64,000 nt of DNA from contig WTPW01001648.1 in assembly GCA_009809945.1 (NCBI GenBank), positions 37,598 through 101,597 on the forward strand, given 5' to 3'. How positions within the stretch are numbered: position 1 is the stretch's first letter; the number at the start of each line of letters is the position of its first letter. Under the pieces are notes generated by a model that saw only the letters and a list, made by a program, of their open reading frames with translations, was not told the DNA's origin and did no database searches. Both the position numbers and the translations under genes were made by a program. Shown here piece by piece: positions 22,118 through 31,848 of the stretch. This DNA is from Gigaspora margarita (taxonomy: Eukaryota; Glomeromycota; Glomeromycetes; Diversisporales; Gigasporaceae).

Positions 22118-23806
22118 TAAGCAAATAACAGATGACAGAAACAGGCTTAAACCCGATACGGTCAATGAACTTCTTTTTGTTAAAAGAAACAGGGAATATT
22201 ATAATTTTTATAATTAGAAAATTATAATTTTACTACTATACTGATAATTATCCTTTGCATATAAATTTACAAGATTTTTTAAAATTTTATTTTTCTTGCA
22301 AATTGTTTTTAGCATATTATCCAATAATATATGGGTTGTCTAACTAATACATAGTAAAATTTTAATATTGATTGTCTATATTTTATAAATTTTAAACAAA
22401 AGTATCACTATAATACTATATATTCTATAAGCGTAAAATAAGGCTCACCTTTGATTTCAATACATTCAATCTTTTATAAATGCGCATTATTAGGAAAAGT
22501 GCACTTATGGAATGTGTACTTGTTAAGAGTAATTTATATATAAAATTATCTAATTACAGGCTAATTAAGTGATATGAACTTATAGTGAAGTGTATACGAA
22601 GTATACTGATAGAGGGTCAATAAAGAGTTGATTGTATATCATTTGTTCAAAAATAAATATATATTTGAATACACATTAATTTGGATGTCATTATCTGTTA
22701 ATTTGAGGCCTTATAAGTATTTTTAAAGGGCCTGATAGTATTTTGTATTCTTTAATTAGAACTGGCGTTTATTCTTTAACACGCAAGTTCAAACCTTTAT
22801 TTAGATGCACAGCCTTTAAAATTGATTGCTTTGAATCCAAATTTGGTACAGGTAAGTATTAAGTTCGAAAGAACAAAGTTACAAAGCAACATTTATATTT
22901 TAGTTGAAAGAATTACCAGTTTATTCAATTTTGTTCAATTAATTTAAGTAAAATTTGCTGTTTAAAAAGTGACAGAAAAAAAATTAGTTTCCAATAAATG
23001 GTGAAAAAAAAAAACTCATATCTTTGTAAAAACTATTTGTAAGAATTGCTTAGTTGTAAAATTTTCCAGCTAGAAAAGATAAACAACCTATGCATTTAAA
23101 GAAAAAAGAGTTGACGCAATATTTGACCCAAATAATTGCAGTTGAACTTGAATTATTTTATTAATCATTTTGTCATGCTGCTTTCCTTTTTGCTTTTCTA
23201 GTCGAACTTTGTTACAGTTCTTCAGTTGAGATTAATGCTTTTATGATATACCTATTGCTATGCATATATCAAAAATAGATGCCTAGCTCTAACTTTAACA
23301 TAATTCAAAGTAATATTTTGTAAAAATTAAGATTAAAACTCTAAAAAAAGTTACAAAGCCATTTTTTATAATTAAATAAAAAAAACTTATAAGTCAGTTT
23401 AAATTTAAAACTTAACTTCGTTTAATGGCGTTTAACGCTAAAAAATAGAAATTATGGACTTGGAACCAATGTTTTATAACATTATATAAAAAAACACTTC
23501 GTAACTTTGTAAATATATTGTGTAAGAAACGATTGGTTTTTAAAAAACTTTGAAAAAAAAAGAAATTTGATCTGCATATCTAAATGAAGTTTGGGCAATT
23601 TTTATATTTAATTTATATGATATACTTTTGAATCGGTGAGATTTAATTTAAATCTTCTAATAATAAAATGTTAAGGGGTCTTGATATAGATTTAATTTAC
23701 ATAGTTGACGTAGAACCCTAGTAGTTCATCTATTAATATTCACTTAAAATAATCAATTATTTAAAAAAAAAAGGAATCCACATATAATTTTGATATACAT
23801 AGTATA

Positions 23807-23975
23807 CCGTGCACTTCTGAATAGCACAATTTAAACACCACTCAAACTGCCATTCGATCTGCTATTCAATATTTTCATAGACATGCATGTCTGTGAAGTT
23901 ATATGATAGCATTAAATAGCAGTTCCATGGTAGTTTAAGTGGCATTTAAATTTGCTATTCAACATGGTGAATTTA
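23807..23975. repeat. About 165-bp inverted-repeat element
   Basis: CTGAATAGCACAATTTAAAC with CACCACTCAAACTGCCA on the left is the approximate inverse of TGGTAGTTTAAGTGGCATTT with AAATTTGCTATTCAAC on the right. The centre contains AGACATGCATGTCT. It looks like a small MITE within the 3' part of the hAT element. Confidence 0.65.
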
Positions 23976-24463
23976 CTAGAAACGCATATATATTATCTAG
24001 TAATTTAAAAAGTGCTATATTTTAGATTACCTGGATAACAATTATAAACTAGTTGATATATTTAACATAGGTTATCCGGGTAAACTAGATATAATCTCTA
24101 AGAGATGTAATTATATAAGATCGCATTATTTGATTTAATAAATATAATATAATCGATTAATGATTGGCCTAATGATTGATCAATTATATATACTCGAGGT
24201 TATAAATTATATTCTTGATCGATCATACTCGATCAAGTATATATGATTGATTTTTGATCGATTAAAAAAAGTTTTTTTTGATCAATTATCGATCAATGGT
24301 TTTTTTGTCAAGTCAATACCCTACATTAGATGCGTCTCGATGAGCTCTACAACTTTCAATTAGTGGACATATATCATTAACTTAGTAAGAAAAGGCTTTT
24401 AGATGGAAGCACACCATATTTCGCCTTTTCTCCAGTTGACAGGCGGATTATCAATTAAATTTA

Positions 24464-24937
24464 TTTTAGTGAGCTTTACAACTTTTAATTAATCAATTTT
24501 GCTTGTTAATTTAGTAAAATTAATAGTTTTATTTAGATGATTATAGCATTTTGTATATATAAAATTTATATAGTAATTTGTATCATATTAGGGGAGAGCC
24601 ATTTATTAGCTGATTAGGGTTTTACTAAGTAGCTCTGCCCCCATCTGATAATTTTCAAGAATTTGATTGGTTAAAATTTTATAATATATAATATATATAA
24701 AAATATTTAATATTAAATAACTTTTAATCTACTAGTCCGATTTAGATGATTAAACTACTAAAATGCTTGTCTCAATAAGATGATTTTAACAAGTTCAAAA
24801 TTGTCAAAATCCAATTACAGAATCCCAAGAACATTCAATTTTGTGTGATTTTAATAGTAATTTTTAAAATTACTAAGTAAAATTTTTTAATATTGAATAA
24901 CTTTTGATCTACTAGTTTATTTTGAATAATTTAACTA
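24464..24937. other. Decayed foldback fragments, no gene
   Basis: AT-rich DNA with pieces of the family B modules (TAATCTACTAGTCCGATTTAG near 24725 and GATCTACTAGTTTATTTTGA near 24907), and a short MITE-like piece GGGGAGAGCC...GGTTTTACTAAG near 24594-24650. No coding frame. Confidence 0.5.
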
Positions 24938-25138
24938 TCATATATTGCTAAAAATAAGCTATTTTCAAAAATAAGCTATTTCTAAAAATAAGCTACCTTT
25001 GAAAATAAGCTATTTCTTTTTTTGGTTAAGAAATACAAAAATAGCTTTGACCCAAAAATAAGCTACTCCATGATCAATAAAAGTTGCTATATAGTAAAGT
25101 TCAAATTTTACTAAGTAAATCAATTAAAATTACTTAAG

Positions 25139-26413
25139 GGTAGGGTATTTCATATGATTTGCAATATAGCAAAATAACGGACACGCTGCATATTGTAGAT
25201 CGTTCGTGTAACTAATCTAAAAATAGTAATTTATTATTTATTAGCCAATCAAATTATTTTATGCCTACGAACGTATGAAGACTAAAAATCTTTGATTTTT
25301 TTATTTTATACAATCTTACTCATATTATAATAAAAAATTTTATTTGCAATAAGTTTTAAATACTTGTTACAAACACTTGCGCACAAAAAATCCAATCTTC
25401 CAAATAGTTTATATATTATATTTAATTCGTGATCCGTATACCAACCAGTGAAAATATATAGTAAAATGTGGGGTAAATTAATTAGTGTTTTTTCAAATTT
25501 CAGGAATCTGGCACTGTCCGAGCAATAGCGACTTTTTTTACTAAGCTAACCTTTCTTCTCCACTAATTGAAAGTTGTAGAGCACATTCTTGCGATTCTAG
25601 CCGCGGTAAAATCATTAAAATCGGCCCAGTAGATCACAAGATATCATTAAAAAACGTTTCGCGACCATATAAAGTTCCTATGTAAACAATATTATTGTTT
25701 ACATAGGAACTTTATATGGTCGCGAAACGTTTTTTAACGATATCTTGTGATCTACTGGGCCGATTTTAATGATTTTACCGCGGCTAGAATCGCAAGAATG
25801 TGCTCTACAACTTTCAATTAGTGGAGAAGAAAGGTTAGCTTAGTAAAAAAAGTCGCTATTGCTCGGACAGTGCCAGATTCCTGAAATTTGAAAAAACACT
25901 AATTAATTTACCCCACATTTTACTATATATTTTCACTGGTTGGTATACGGATCACGAATTAATACAGTTCTAAATATTGTCTAATCTATAAATAGATCTC
26001 TTAATAAATACGAAAGATTTCTAATAAACTTTCAAAAAATTCTTAATTACGAATAATTTTTATAATATCATTGGATGTAAACAAGTGACCGAAGTTATAT
26101 TCTGTAAAAGTTAAAGAAAAAAAACTGTTTGTTAAAAAAGTTTACTTGACATGCGCATTTTTGAAGCCATATGCACAAAGTTAATACTATATTGTTTCTA
26201 AACAAACCTCTTTTTAAACAGTTCGTTTAACGAAAAAACTGTTTACTAGCAAATACACAACCTTTAAACAACTGACAAAATTTCTTTTTAACAATATTAG
26301 ACCGTGGGTTAAAATTCTTTAACAGTCACGAGTTTGCATAATCTTTTATAGGGGCTGAATCTGTGATCTGCATAAAATTACATATGTGTAACATTATATG
26401 AGATACCCTACCC
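25139..26413. mobile_element. TTAA-flanked (piggyBac-like) non-autonomous element with a large palindrome
   Basis: Ends GGGTAGGGTAT and its exact complement, flanked by TTAA at 25135-25138 and 26414-26417. Precise joining at a single TTAA restores the host MITE. TTAA duplication is characteristic of piggyBac transposition. The interior is a 541-bp palindrome (25422-25962) with unique AT-rich flanks and no transposase frame. The short 11-bp terminal repeat also fits piggyBac. Confidence 0.82.
25422..25962. repeat. Nearly perfect 541-bp palindrome
   Basis: Arms of about 270 bp meet at GTAAACAATATTATTGTTTAC (25683-25703). By eye I found only about one mismatch (ATATCATTAAAAAACG against CGTTTTTTAACGATAT). 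Modules shared with family B: CACTAATTGAAAGTTGTAGAGC in two parts, GGCCCAGTAGATCAC and the GTAAACAA centre. A transcript would fold into a perfect long hairpin. Confidence 0.9.
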
Positions 26414-27114
26414 TTAAGTAAACTTATTTAGAAGATCACAAATATGTATATCCTGAAATTTATAATGAAATAGAAGAAATTTTTATTAATTGGATTTTAA
26501 TTTTTACACAACAAAAAGATTAAAATTTTATTAACAAAATATATTTATTAAATGTAAAAATTAAAAATCAAATAATAAAAAGTACTCCTTTTTTGATAAA
26601 ACTTTCAGAATAGGTGTAGTTTAGTTTTCTAAATAATTTTACTTATGTGCCAATAACTGATTTACATAGTAAAATTTAGACTTTACTATGTAATGACTAT
26701 TAGCAATTAACTAAAAATCTTAAAAGTATATATATAATATTATATTATATATATTAGGGTTCTATAATTTGATTTGATTTGATTTGATCAAATATTTAAA
26801 TTCAAATCAAATTCAAATACAGAATTTTTAAATCAAATCAAATTCAAATTAATGAATATTTGATTTGATTTGATCAAATATTTGAAATAGATTTTAACTA
26901 ATTTTCACTTTAGGTGATATCACCTATATCGGGTGCAGATTGTCATTGTTTATATTTTTGATCACCCAGTTATACAATATAAGATCTACATATATAAGTA
27001 TTTTTTTTTTTGTATTTTTTTTCGTGGTGTATTAACTTTTGCTCTTTCTTTTTTCTTGACTTTTAGGTAACGTTTTTGATGCTTTTGTTATTGGTGTACG
27101 GTATTGGTATCATT

Positions 27115-27550
27115 ATTTGGTACTTCGTGCATTTTAGTGCGTCTTTAGTTGTTGCCGTTGTTAGTTCGGTATTCCAGTTTTTTCGCTTCGTTAGTTCTCT
27201 TACAACTTGCTCATGCATTTTTTTTCTTTTTTAGGATTTTTTAGAACGATTTTAGTGCTATACGCGTTGGTATTCGTCACTGTTATCATTAATCTGTGTT
27301 TTCAGTGTGTCTTTTGTTGTACCAGTAGTGTCATTATTTGGTGCTTCATGCATTTCAGTGCATCTTTAGTTGTTGGCGTTGTTAGTTCGGTGTTCCAGTT
27401 CTTTCTTTCGTTAGTTCTTTTACAACTTGCTTATACATTTTTTTCTTTTTTAGAATTTTTCTAGAACAATTTTGGTGCTATACATGTTGGTATTCATTGC
27501 TAATGTCGTTAGTCTGTGTTTCAGTACGTCTTTTGTTGCTAGTATCGTCA
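27115..27550. repeat. Two diverged copies of a 230-bp G/T-rich repeat
   Basis: TTTAGTTGTTGCCGTTGTTAG...TTAGTTCTCTTACAACTTGC recurs about 230 bp later with some 10-15 percent change. The sequence is strongly skewed to T and G on the plus strand. The 85-residue plus-strand frame at 27207-27464 falls inside it and has only low-complexity hydrophobic content. Confidence 0.8.
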
Positions 27551-27618
27551 ACTAATATTATTGTTTTTCGTTTGTTAGTAAAATTTCAACTTTGTTTAGG
27601 TTAGGGTTAGAGGTCTTA

Positions 27619-28273
27619 TCCCTTAGATTGTAACACAGGCAAATTTGCCTGCGTATTTTAAAAATTTTAATAAAATTTTAATAAAATTTTAAATATTGAT
27701 TTTAGCTATACCTTTTCTAAGTAAAAAATATTCTTTNAGTTTTGTTTTAGTAANTTTGTTATGAAAATTTTTTAAAATTATTAGAAAACTTTAGTATAAT
27801 CAAAGTTTAAAGTTCTTGTATTAGCAATTTTACTATTAAAATTTTTCTTTAGATTTTCTTAAATTTTATATGTTCCCGTCTATAAAAAAAACTTTTACTT
27901 CTAATACAAGTCTTGATTTTTACAAATAAATCATTAAAGTTGCAATAATAAAAGTTATCATCCTTTATATAAACTATAATATTGTCTTAAGAACTATAGC
28001 TTTAAAACTAAAACTGAATAAGATTACAGAGAAATTGTGATAAAATTTTTTAAAAAATTTTTTTCTTAAAGATATCTATTTTTAGCTTATATATAACTTA
28101 AAATTTTTTTCTTATAATATAAAAACTAATTTTGCAAAAAAGTAATCCTTATTTTTAATTATAATTGTACAAAGTTTTATTTAATTATCTTGATATTTAA
28201 AAAAAGTAAATCAGAGCAAAAAAAGTGCAAAAACGCAGGCAAATTTGCCTGTGTTCTACTACAATCTAAGGGA
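27619..28273. mobile_element. TA-flanked MITE with hairpin ends
   Basis: Ends TCCCTTAGATTGTA and its complement, flanked by TA at 27617-27618 and 28274-28275. Just inside each end is the perfect palindrome GGCAAATTTGCC within ACGCAGGCAAATTTGCCTG. The 655-bp interior is very AT-rich with two Ns and no ORF. TA duplication suggests Tc1/mariner-type mobilisation, with termini unrelated to the AAATAAGCTACC family. Confidence 0.83.
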
Positions 28274-28959
28274 TAGGCCTTGAGGTTAGCAAGATATATA
28301 GGACAATTGCTTAAGAAATTTTTTTGTTATAGCATGAAAAGTGATTTTTTATGTAAATTTTAGGGAAATATGCGATTTTTGAAAAAGTGAATGTTTTGTT
28401 CTGGTCTTCACACTCATGTTGCATTAGTGTTCTGCATGATTCGAATAGGGCGGGTATTTTTAAAGATCCGAACCCAGTCCAAACATCAATTCAGATCTAA
28501 AGTTAGGGTCCGAACTCATATCACTTAGATCCGGGTCTGGTCCAGATCCGTAATTATAATTATTTTAATTCTATTTTTTCACTTTATTTTAATTAAATTT
28601 TTTTTTATTTTACTTTTAATTTATATTTAATTTATTTTATTTTATAATTTAATTTTTTTTTGTTTAATTTATTACTTTGTAAAAACTGATAACTTAAAAA
28701 ATAGTAACTTACCAAGTATGTTTTCGCTAATTTTAAACGCCATAGTACAGATTTGTATCAGTATTAATAAACTATTATATTGGAAAATTATAAACTATTC
28801 GATTTATAAAGCAGAAACAGACTTGGTAGATTAATAATTTATTGGATTTGAAAGATTATCATGATTAGAGGGTTGGTTTTGTCACAGCCGACAACACATA
28901 TGCGGGATTTTTGTAGTTCATTTATTGTAGAGAAAGTCTATTTTGATGAAATGATTTGG

Positions 28960-29600
28960 TTGTAATGGTAAGTAAATTATATTCTTGTTTTGTTAACTTT
29001 TCACTATTCTTAGTTCTAATTTCTACTGGCTAATTTAGCACAAATAAAATTAGATTAATAGTAAGTATGTATCTATATTTCTGTAATTTTTTTGTTATTC
29101 TTAAGTTTATCCACTAATAAATGCTCTTTATTCTTACCGGCTAAATTAATGCAAGTGAAAGGATTTGAATGTAGTGGTAAGTATCTATAATTTTGTTTGG
29201 TGAACTTGTTTTGCTGTTTTTTAAGTCTATCCATAATAATGCTCTTTATTCTTAGGGCCATGTCATTAATCACCTGATTATTTTTTATCAGAGGCCTACC
29301 CCCCTCCCTCTTTTTTAATATAGATTTGGTCAGGTTTCTATATATAATTTTAACTTTTTTGACCCCCTCCCCTCCCTAAAAAATCATCTGATTTTTGTCA
29401 CTCCTCTTACTGGCTAGATTAATTCAAATGAAATAATTTGAACATACTGACCAAATTAGTGCAACTGAAAAAATCTAAACACTGGTAAGCATTCGTTTTC
29501 TTGGATTGTGAGTTTGTTTGCTGTATCTATTAATATCGATTTTTAATAGCTAAATTATTGTGAGCAAACTGATTTGAACATAAGGTATGTAAATATTTAA
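28960..29600 (+). repeat. Tandem 95-110 bp units, each with a splice-donor-like GTAAGT
   Basis: Recurring blocks TTCTTA / CTGGCTAATTTAGCACAAAT / GAAATGATTTGA... / TGGTAAGTAT appear near 28965, 29060, 29170, 29480 and 29580. Each ends in GTAAGT, GTAAGC or GTATGT and is followed by T-rich sequence and TTCTTAG or TTCTTAC. The arrangement resembles a duplicated mini-exon and intron, but the would-be exons are only 30-50 bp with no conserved protein. A Tourist-like MITE interrupts the array at 29255-29406. Confidence 0.55.
29255..29406. mobile_element. Tourist-like MITE with TTA duplication, copy 1
   Basis: Begins GGGCCATGTCATTAATCACC and ends ATCATCTGATTTTTGTCACTCCTC; TTA lies at 29252-29254 and 29407-29409. 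It matches, in opposite orientation, the copy at 58611-58737. A 3-bp TWA duplication points to PIF/Harbinger mobilisation. CCCCCTCCCTC and CCCCCTCCCCTCCC runs lie inside. Confidence 0.75.
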
Positions 29601-30835
29601 CTTTTGTTTTGTAACCTTGTTTTGCCGTTCTTTGGTTACATTGACATGAAAATGAATATCGAGATGTTAGCTAATCAGCAGGACCAGAACTACAAAAAAA
29701 AGACCAACGATGATTCAAACTACAGCACCAATGATGGCTTCAACGGCAGCTCCTGCACTGAATCCACAACTATTCTAGTGACGTGAATAAAGGGTATATA
29801 AAATATAGAATATAGATGCGATGATTTTTTTTCTGATTTACACAATTCAGATAATTTTATCATATTGTTAACACATTTAACATTATTAAATTTGTTTGAA
29901 TACTTGCCCAATAGAGTGTTTGGTGTATTTAGTTTGCGCGAAAGTTTATGGAAAAGAATGTTATTACCAATGAATAAATCTTGGCAAGAAATATAAAAAA
30001 AGGTTTCAGATATAAAATAAACTTCATATTACATGAATAGGTGCTATGTAATATTAAAAGGTTAGATCAGCCAATCAGCAATCAGTATTATTCTAGTAGG
30101 ACCGGACCAGGTATTACCCGAGCAGGTCTTTGTACGGGTCTGAACCCGTATTGAATCCGATAAATCAAGGGTCCAAACTCGGTCCGTCAACAGACCAGAC
30201 TGGACCCAGACTGGACCCAGATCTTTTGCGGAACACTATGTTGCATTATTAAAGCGAGACTTGCTATTGGTTTGGGCTATACAAAATCATAGGATAGTGA
30301 AATTTTGTGGTTTAAGCTGAAATCTCTGTTTAGTTAGGGTTAGGGTAAAGCAATTAAAAGTCTTTTTCCTATGCTATAGTAAAATAAAAATGCTGTAGCG
30401 GAGGCGACAGCTATAGCAGAAGCATAAAATATCCTTTGCGAAGCAAAGAATAATAGACAATGTCTTTTTAATTACATATTTAGTATTGAACTATGTTAAA
30501 CTGCGCCGTATATACTAATATCAAAAAATCCTGTGATTATCAGTTTACGTGCTCTACAAAATTTTTTGACTGGCTCCGACGTGACTTCTGACCTGATTTA
30601 ACCTGATTTCTGAACTAGGTGCTATTACCTAGGGTGAAAGTTAGCAAAATTCTAAATTTGAAATATTTGATAATTTATAAGTAAAATTTTAAAAAATTTC
30701 AAATCAAATCAAATTCAAATACAGAATTTTTAATTCAAATCAAATTCAAATCAAGGCTTATTTAATTTGATCAAATTCAAATATGTTTAATATTTGATTT
30801 GATTTAAGTTTGAGAAACTCTAATATATATATATT

Positions 30836-31437
30836 GGTCGTCTCATTAATGGTGATACAAAAATAATATATATTTTATTTAAAACAAAATATTACTTATT
30901 TTTTTTAATATAACCCAATATTTTATTAACTAATAATAATTTTTGTACCTTTATCTCTTATATTCAAAAAATAATTTAGCCAATATAAATTTTTAGTAGT
31001 AAGAATTAGCTAGTAAAAATAATCGTTTTAGCAGTTAAAAAACTTATATTATGCATATTACTTCTAATTCCTACTAAGTATAAACACTCAAAAAATTCTA
31101 TCATGTTATGTTACTACTGTATGCAAATATTTAGTCTAGCATTAGAGAAAAAAAATAATCAATAAAATCTCTTAATTATTTATTACATATAGCCGTAACT
31201 TATATGGAGAAAATGCGATAATCAAATTCCTTATTTAGTTGGCTAATATTGTAATTGCGACTATTTTTAAAAATATTGATAACATTTTCAATATATATGC
31301 ACGTAACTTTATGATTATAATATAAACTTTCCCAGAACCTTGGCTGTTTTTCTTTATTAATTAATTAGGGTGTTCCATATTTATTTTATTAGCTTGTAAT
31401 AGTAATATATAGTTGTATTACCGTTAATGAGACGACC
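30836..31437. mobile_element. 600-bp MITE with GGTCGTCTCATTAA ends
   Basis: Left end GGTCGTCTCATTAATGGTGA and the complement of the right end GGTCGTCTCATTAACGGTAA, about 23 bp with few changes. Flanks are (TA)n so the target duplication cannot be defined. The interior is AT-rich, no ORF. Confidence 0.8.
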
Positions 31438-31848
31438 TATATATATATTATATATATTATTGTCTGGAACGAAGCGTAGGACTCATACTTTTATGCTAAA
31501 TGATAACTAAAAATATGTTTTTGATATGTTAATATTAAAATTATCAAAAACATAGTTGTGGCATTTTCTGTCTGTCATGCCACGTACCTATATTTGCACA
31601 GTTGTGCAATAGCAATAGAGGTTTTATACACTTTTTATACAGCACTACATTTATATTTTCAATACTGCAATGCGCATGAAATTAATATATCATCCCATCC
31701 CACCCGATATCTAAATACTAATTAGTTTTTTTTTAATTATCGCTATTTTAACTTTGCGACAAATTTATTAAAAAAAAGTAAGTTAGAATATTTAAATTAT
31801 TATTATACGATACTATTGTATATAATTTATATTTATATTTAATAAGTT

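Larger units (their letters stand above)
17707..22213 (+). pseudogene. hAT transposase with BED zinc finger, decayed
   Basis: Exon 1 (17707-18000) has a basic N-terminus and a BED-type finger (PQWIDIGNKSSWV, KYCG, then MIHHL). A TGA stands exactly where the first zinc Cys should be. A GTAAGT...TTTAG intron (18001-18085) follows. Exon 2 gives the RNase H-like core: TTDLWTS with the first catalytic Asp, VVTDSGSNMVKA with the second, PCSAHTL, then TRWGSSLASWKCL. It has a TAA near 18192, a one-base deletion near 18242 and a TAA at 18646-18648. After the gap the last part (20921 on) has an acidic linker, a frameshift near 21190, and the C-terminal dimerisation region LFKWWKDN..., GIPATSVPSE, FSDASK, interrupted by the 21524-22117 insertion and resuming RNRLNPDTVNELLF to a TAG near 22213. 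Confidence 0.88.
16213..24323 (+). mobile_element. Large hAT transposon with a broken transposase gene
   Basis: Ends TAGTGTATTGACTCGA and the complement of TAGGGTATTGACTTGA. The flanks TGTTAGAT (16205-16212) and CATTAGAT (24324-24331) fit an 8-bp target duplication with two changes. Both subterminal regions are dense in GATCGATTA-type motifs (16250-16370 and 24140-24300), as is usual for hAT transposase-binding sites. It carries a BED-finger hAT transposase (17707-22213) and has taken later insertions at about 19316, 20149, 20274 and 21524, plus a 500-N gap. The stretches 16380-17700 and 22214-24100 are AT-rich with no gene I can support. Confidence 0.87.
15104..24463. repeat. Giant six-unit palindrome (family B foldback), split by a hAT element
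   Basis: Without the 16213-24323 insertion this is about 1.25 kb of near-palindrome centred at 15712 (TATGTAAACAAACATTGTTTACATA, 15701-15725). Each arm is three diverged tandem units of about 200 bp. A unit carries ATTTCGCC, TTACTAAGTTAACGATACAT, TCCACTAATTGAAAGTTG, AGAGCTC, GGTAGTTAGATCATCCAAAT and GGCCCAGTGGAT in fixed order. The outermost ends are TTAATTGATAATC (15103-15115) and its inverse near 24463. It would give a long hairpin transcript. No ORF. Confidence 0.85.
24938..26711. mobile_element. AAATAAGCTACC-family MITE, split by a TTAA element and truncated on the right
   Basis: The left end TCATATATTGCTAAAAATAA follows TA at 24936-24937 and is followed by repeated AAAATAAGCTA motifs. 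The body matches 2602-3154 (TTGCTATATAGTAAAGTTCA, then after the insertion AGTAAACTTATTTAGAAGAT). It is interrupted at 25139-26413. The right terminal repeat is missing: similarity stops near 26711 (ATTAGCAATTAACTAAAAAT). Confidence 0.78.
28425..30238. mobile_element. 1.8-kb hAT element with exact 8-bp duplication TGTTGCAT
   Basis: Ends TAGTGTTCTGCATGATTCG and the complement of TAGTGTTCCGCAAAAGATC. TGTTGCAT flanks it at 28417-28424 and 30239-30246. Both subterminal regions are rich in GGTCCGGACC-like and GGGTCTGG / GATCCG motifs (28470-28560 and 30090-30220), likely binding arrays. The interior has repeated units ending in GTAAGT (28960-29600) and a short plus-strand stretch at 29640-29770, but no transposase domain I recognise. 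Confidence 0.9.
26755..30827. mobile_element. Long-TIR element rich in TTTGAATTTGATTTG, with nested insertions
   Basis: Left end TTAGGGTTCTATAATTTGAT and the complement of the right end TTAGAGTTTCTCAAACTTAA lead into inverted repeats of about 150 bp built from CAAATCAAATTCAAATA. Inner edges read TTTTCACTTTAGGTGATATC (left) and CACCTAGG-type CCTAGGGTGAAAGTTA (right). The interior holds 27115-27550 tandem repeats, a TA MITE, a 1.8-kb hAT element and, at 30240-30660, unannotated sequence with a TTAGGGTTAGGG run. No transposase recognised. The target site is ambiguous because both flanks are (TA)n. Confidence 0.7.
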
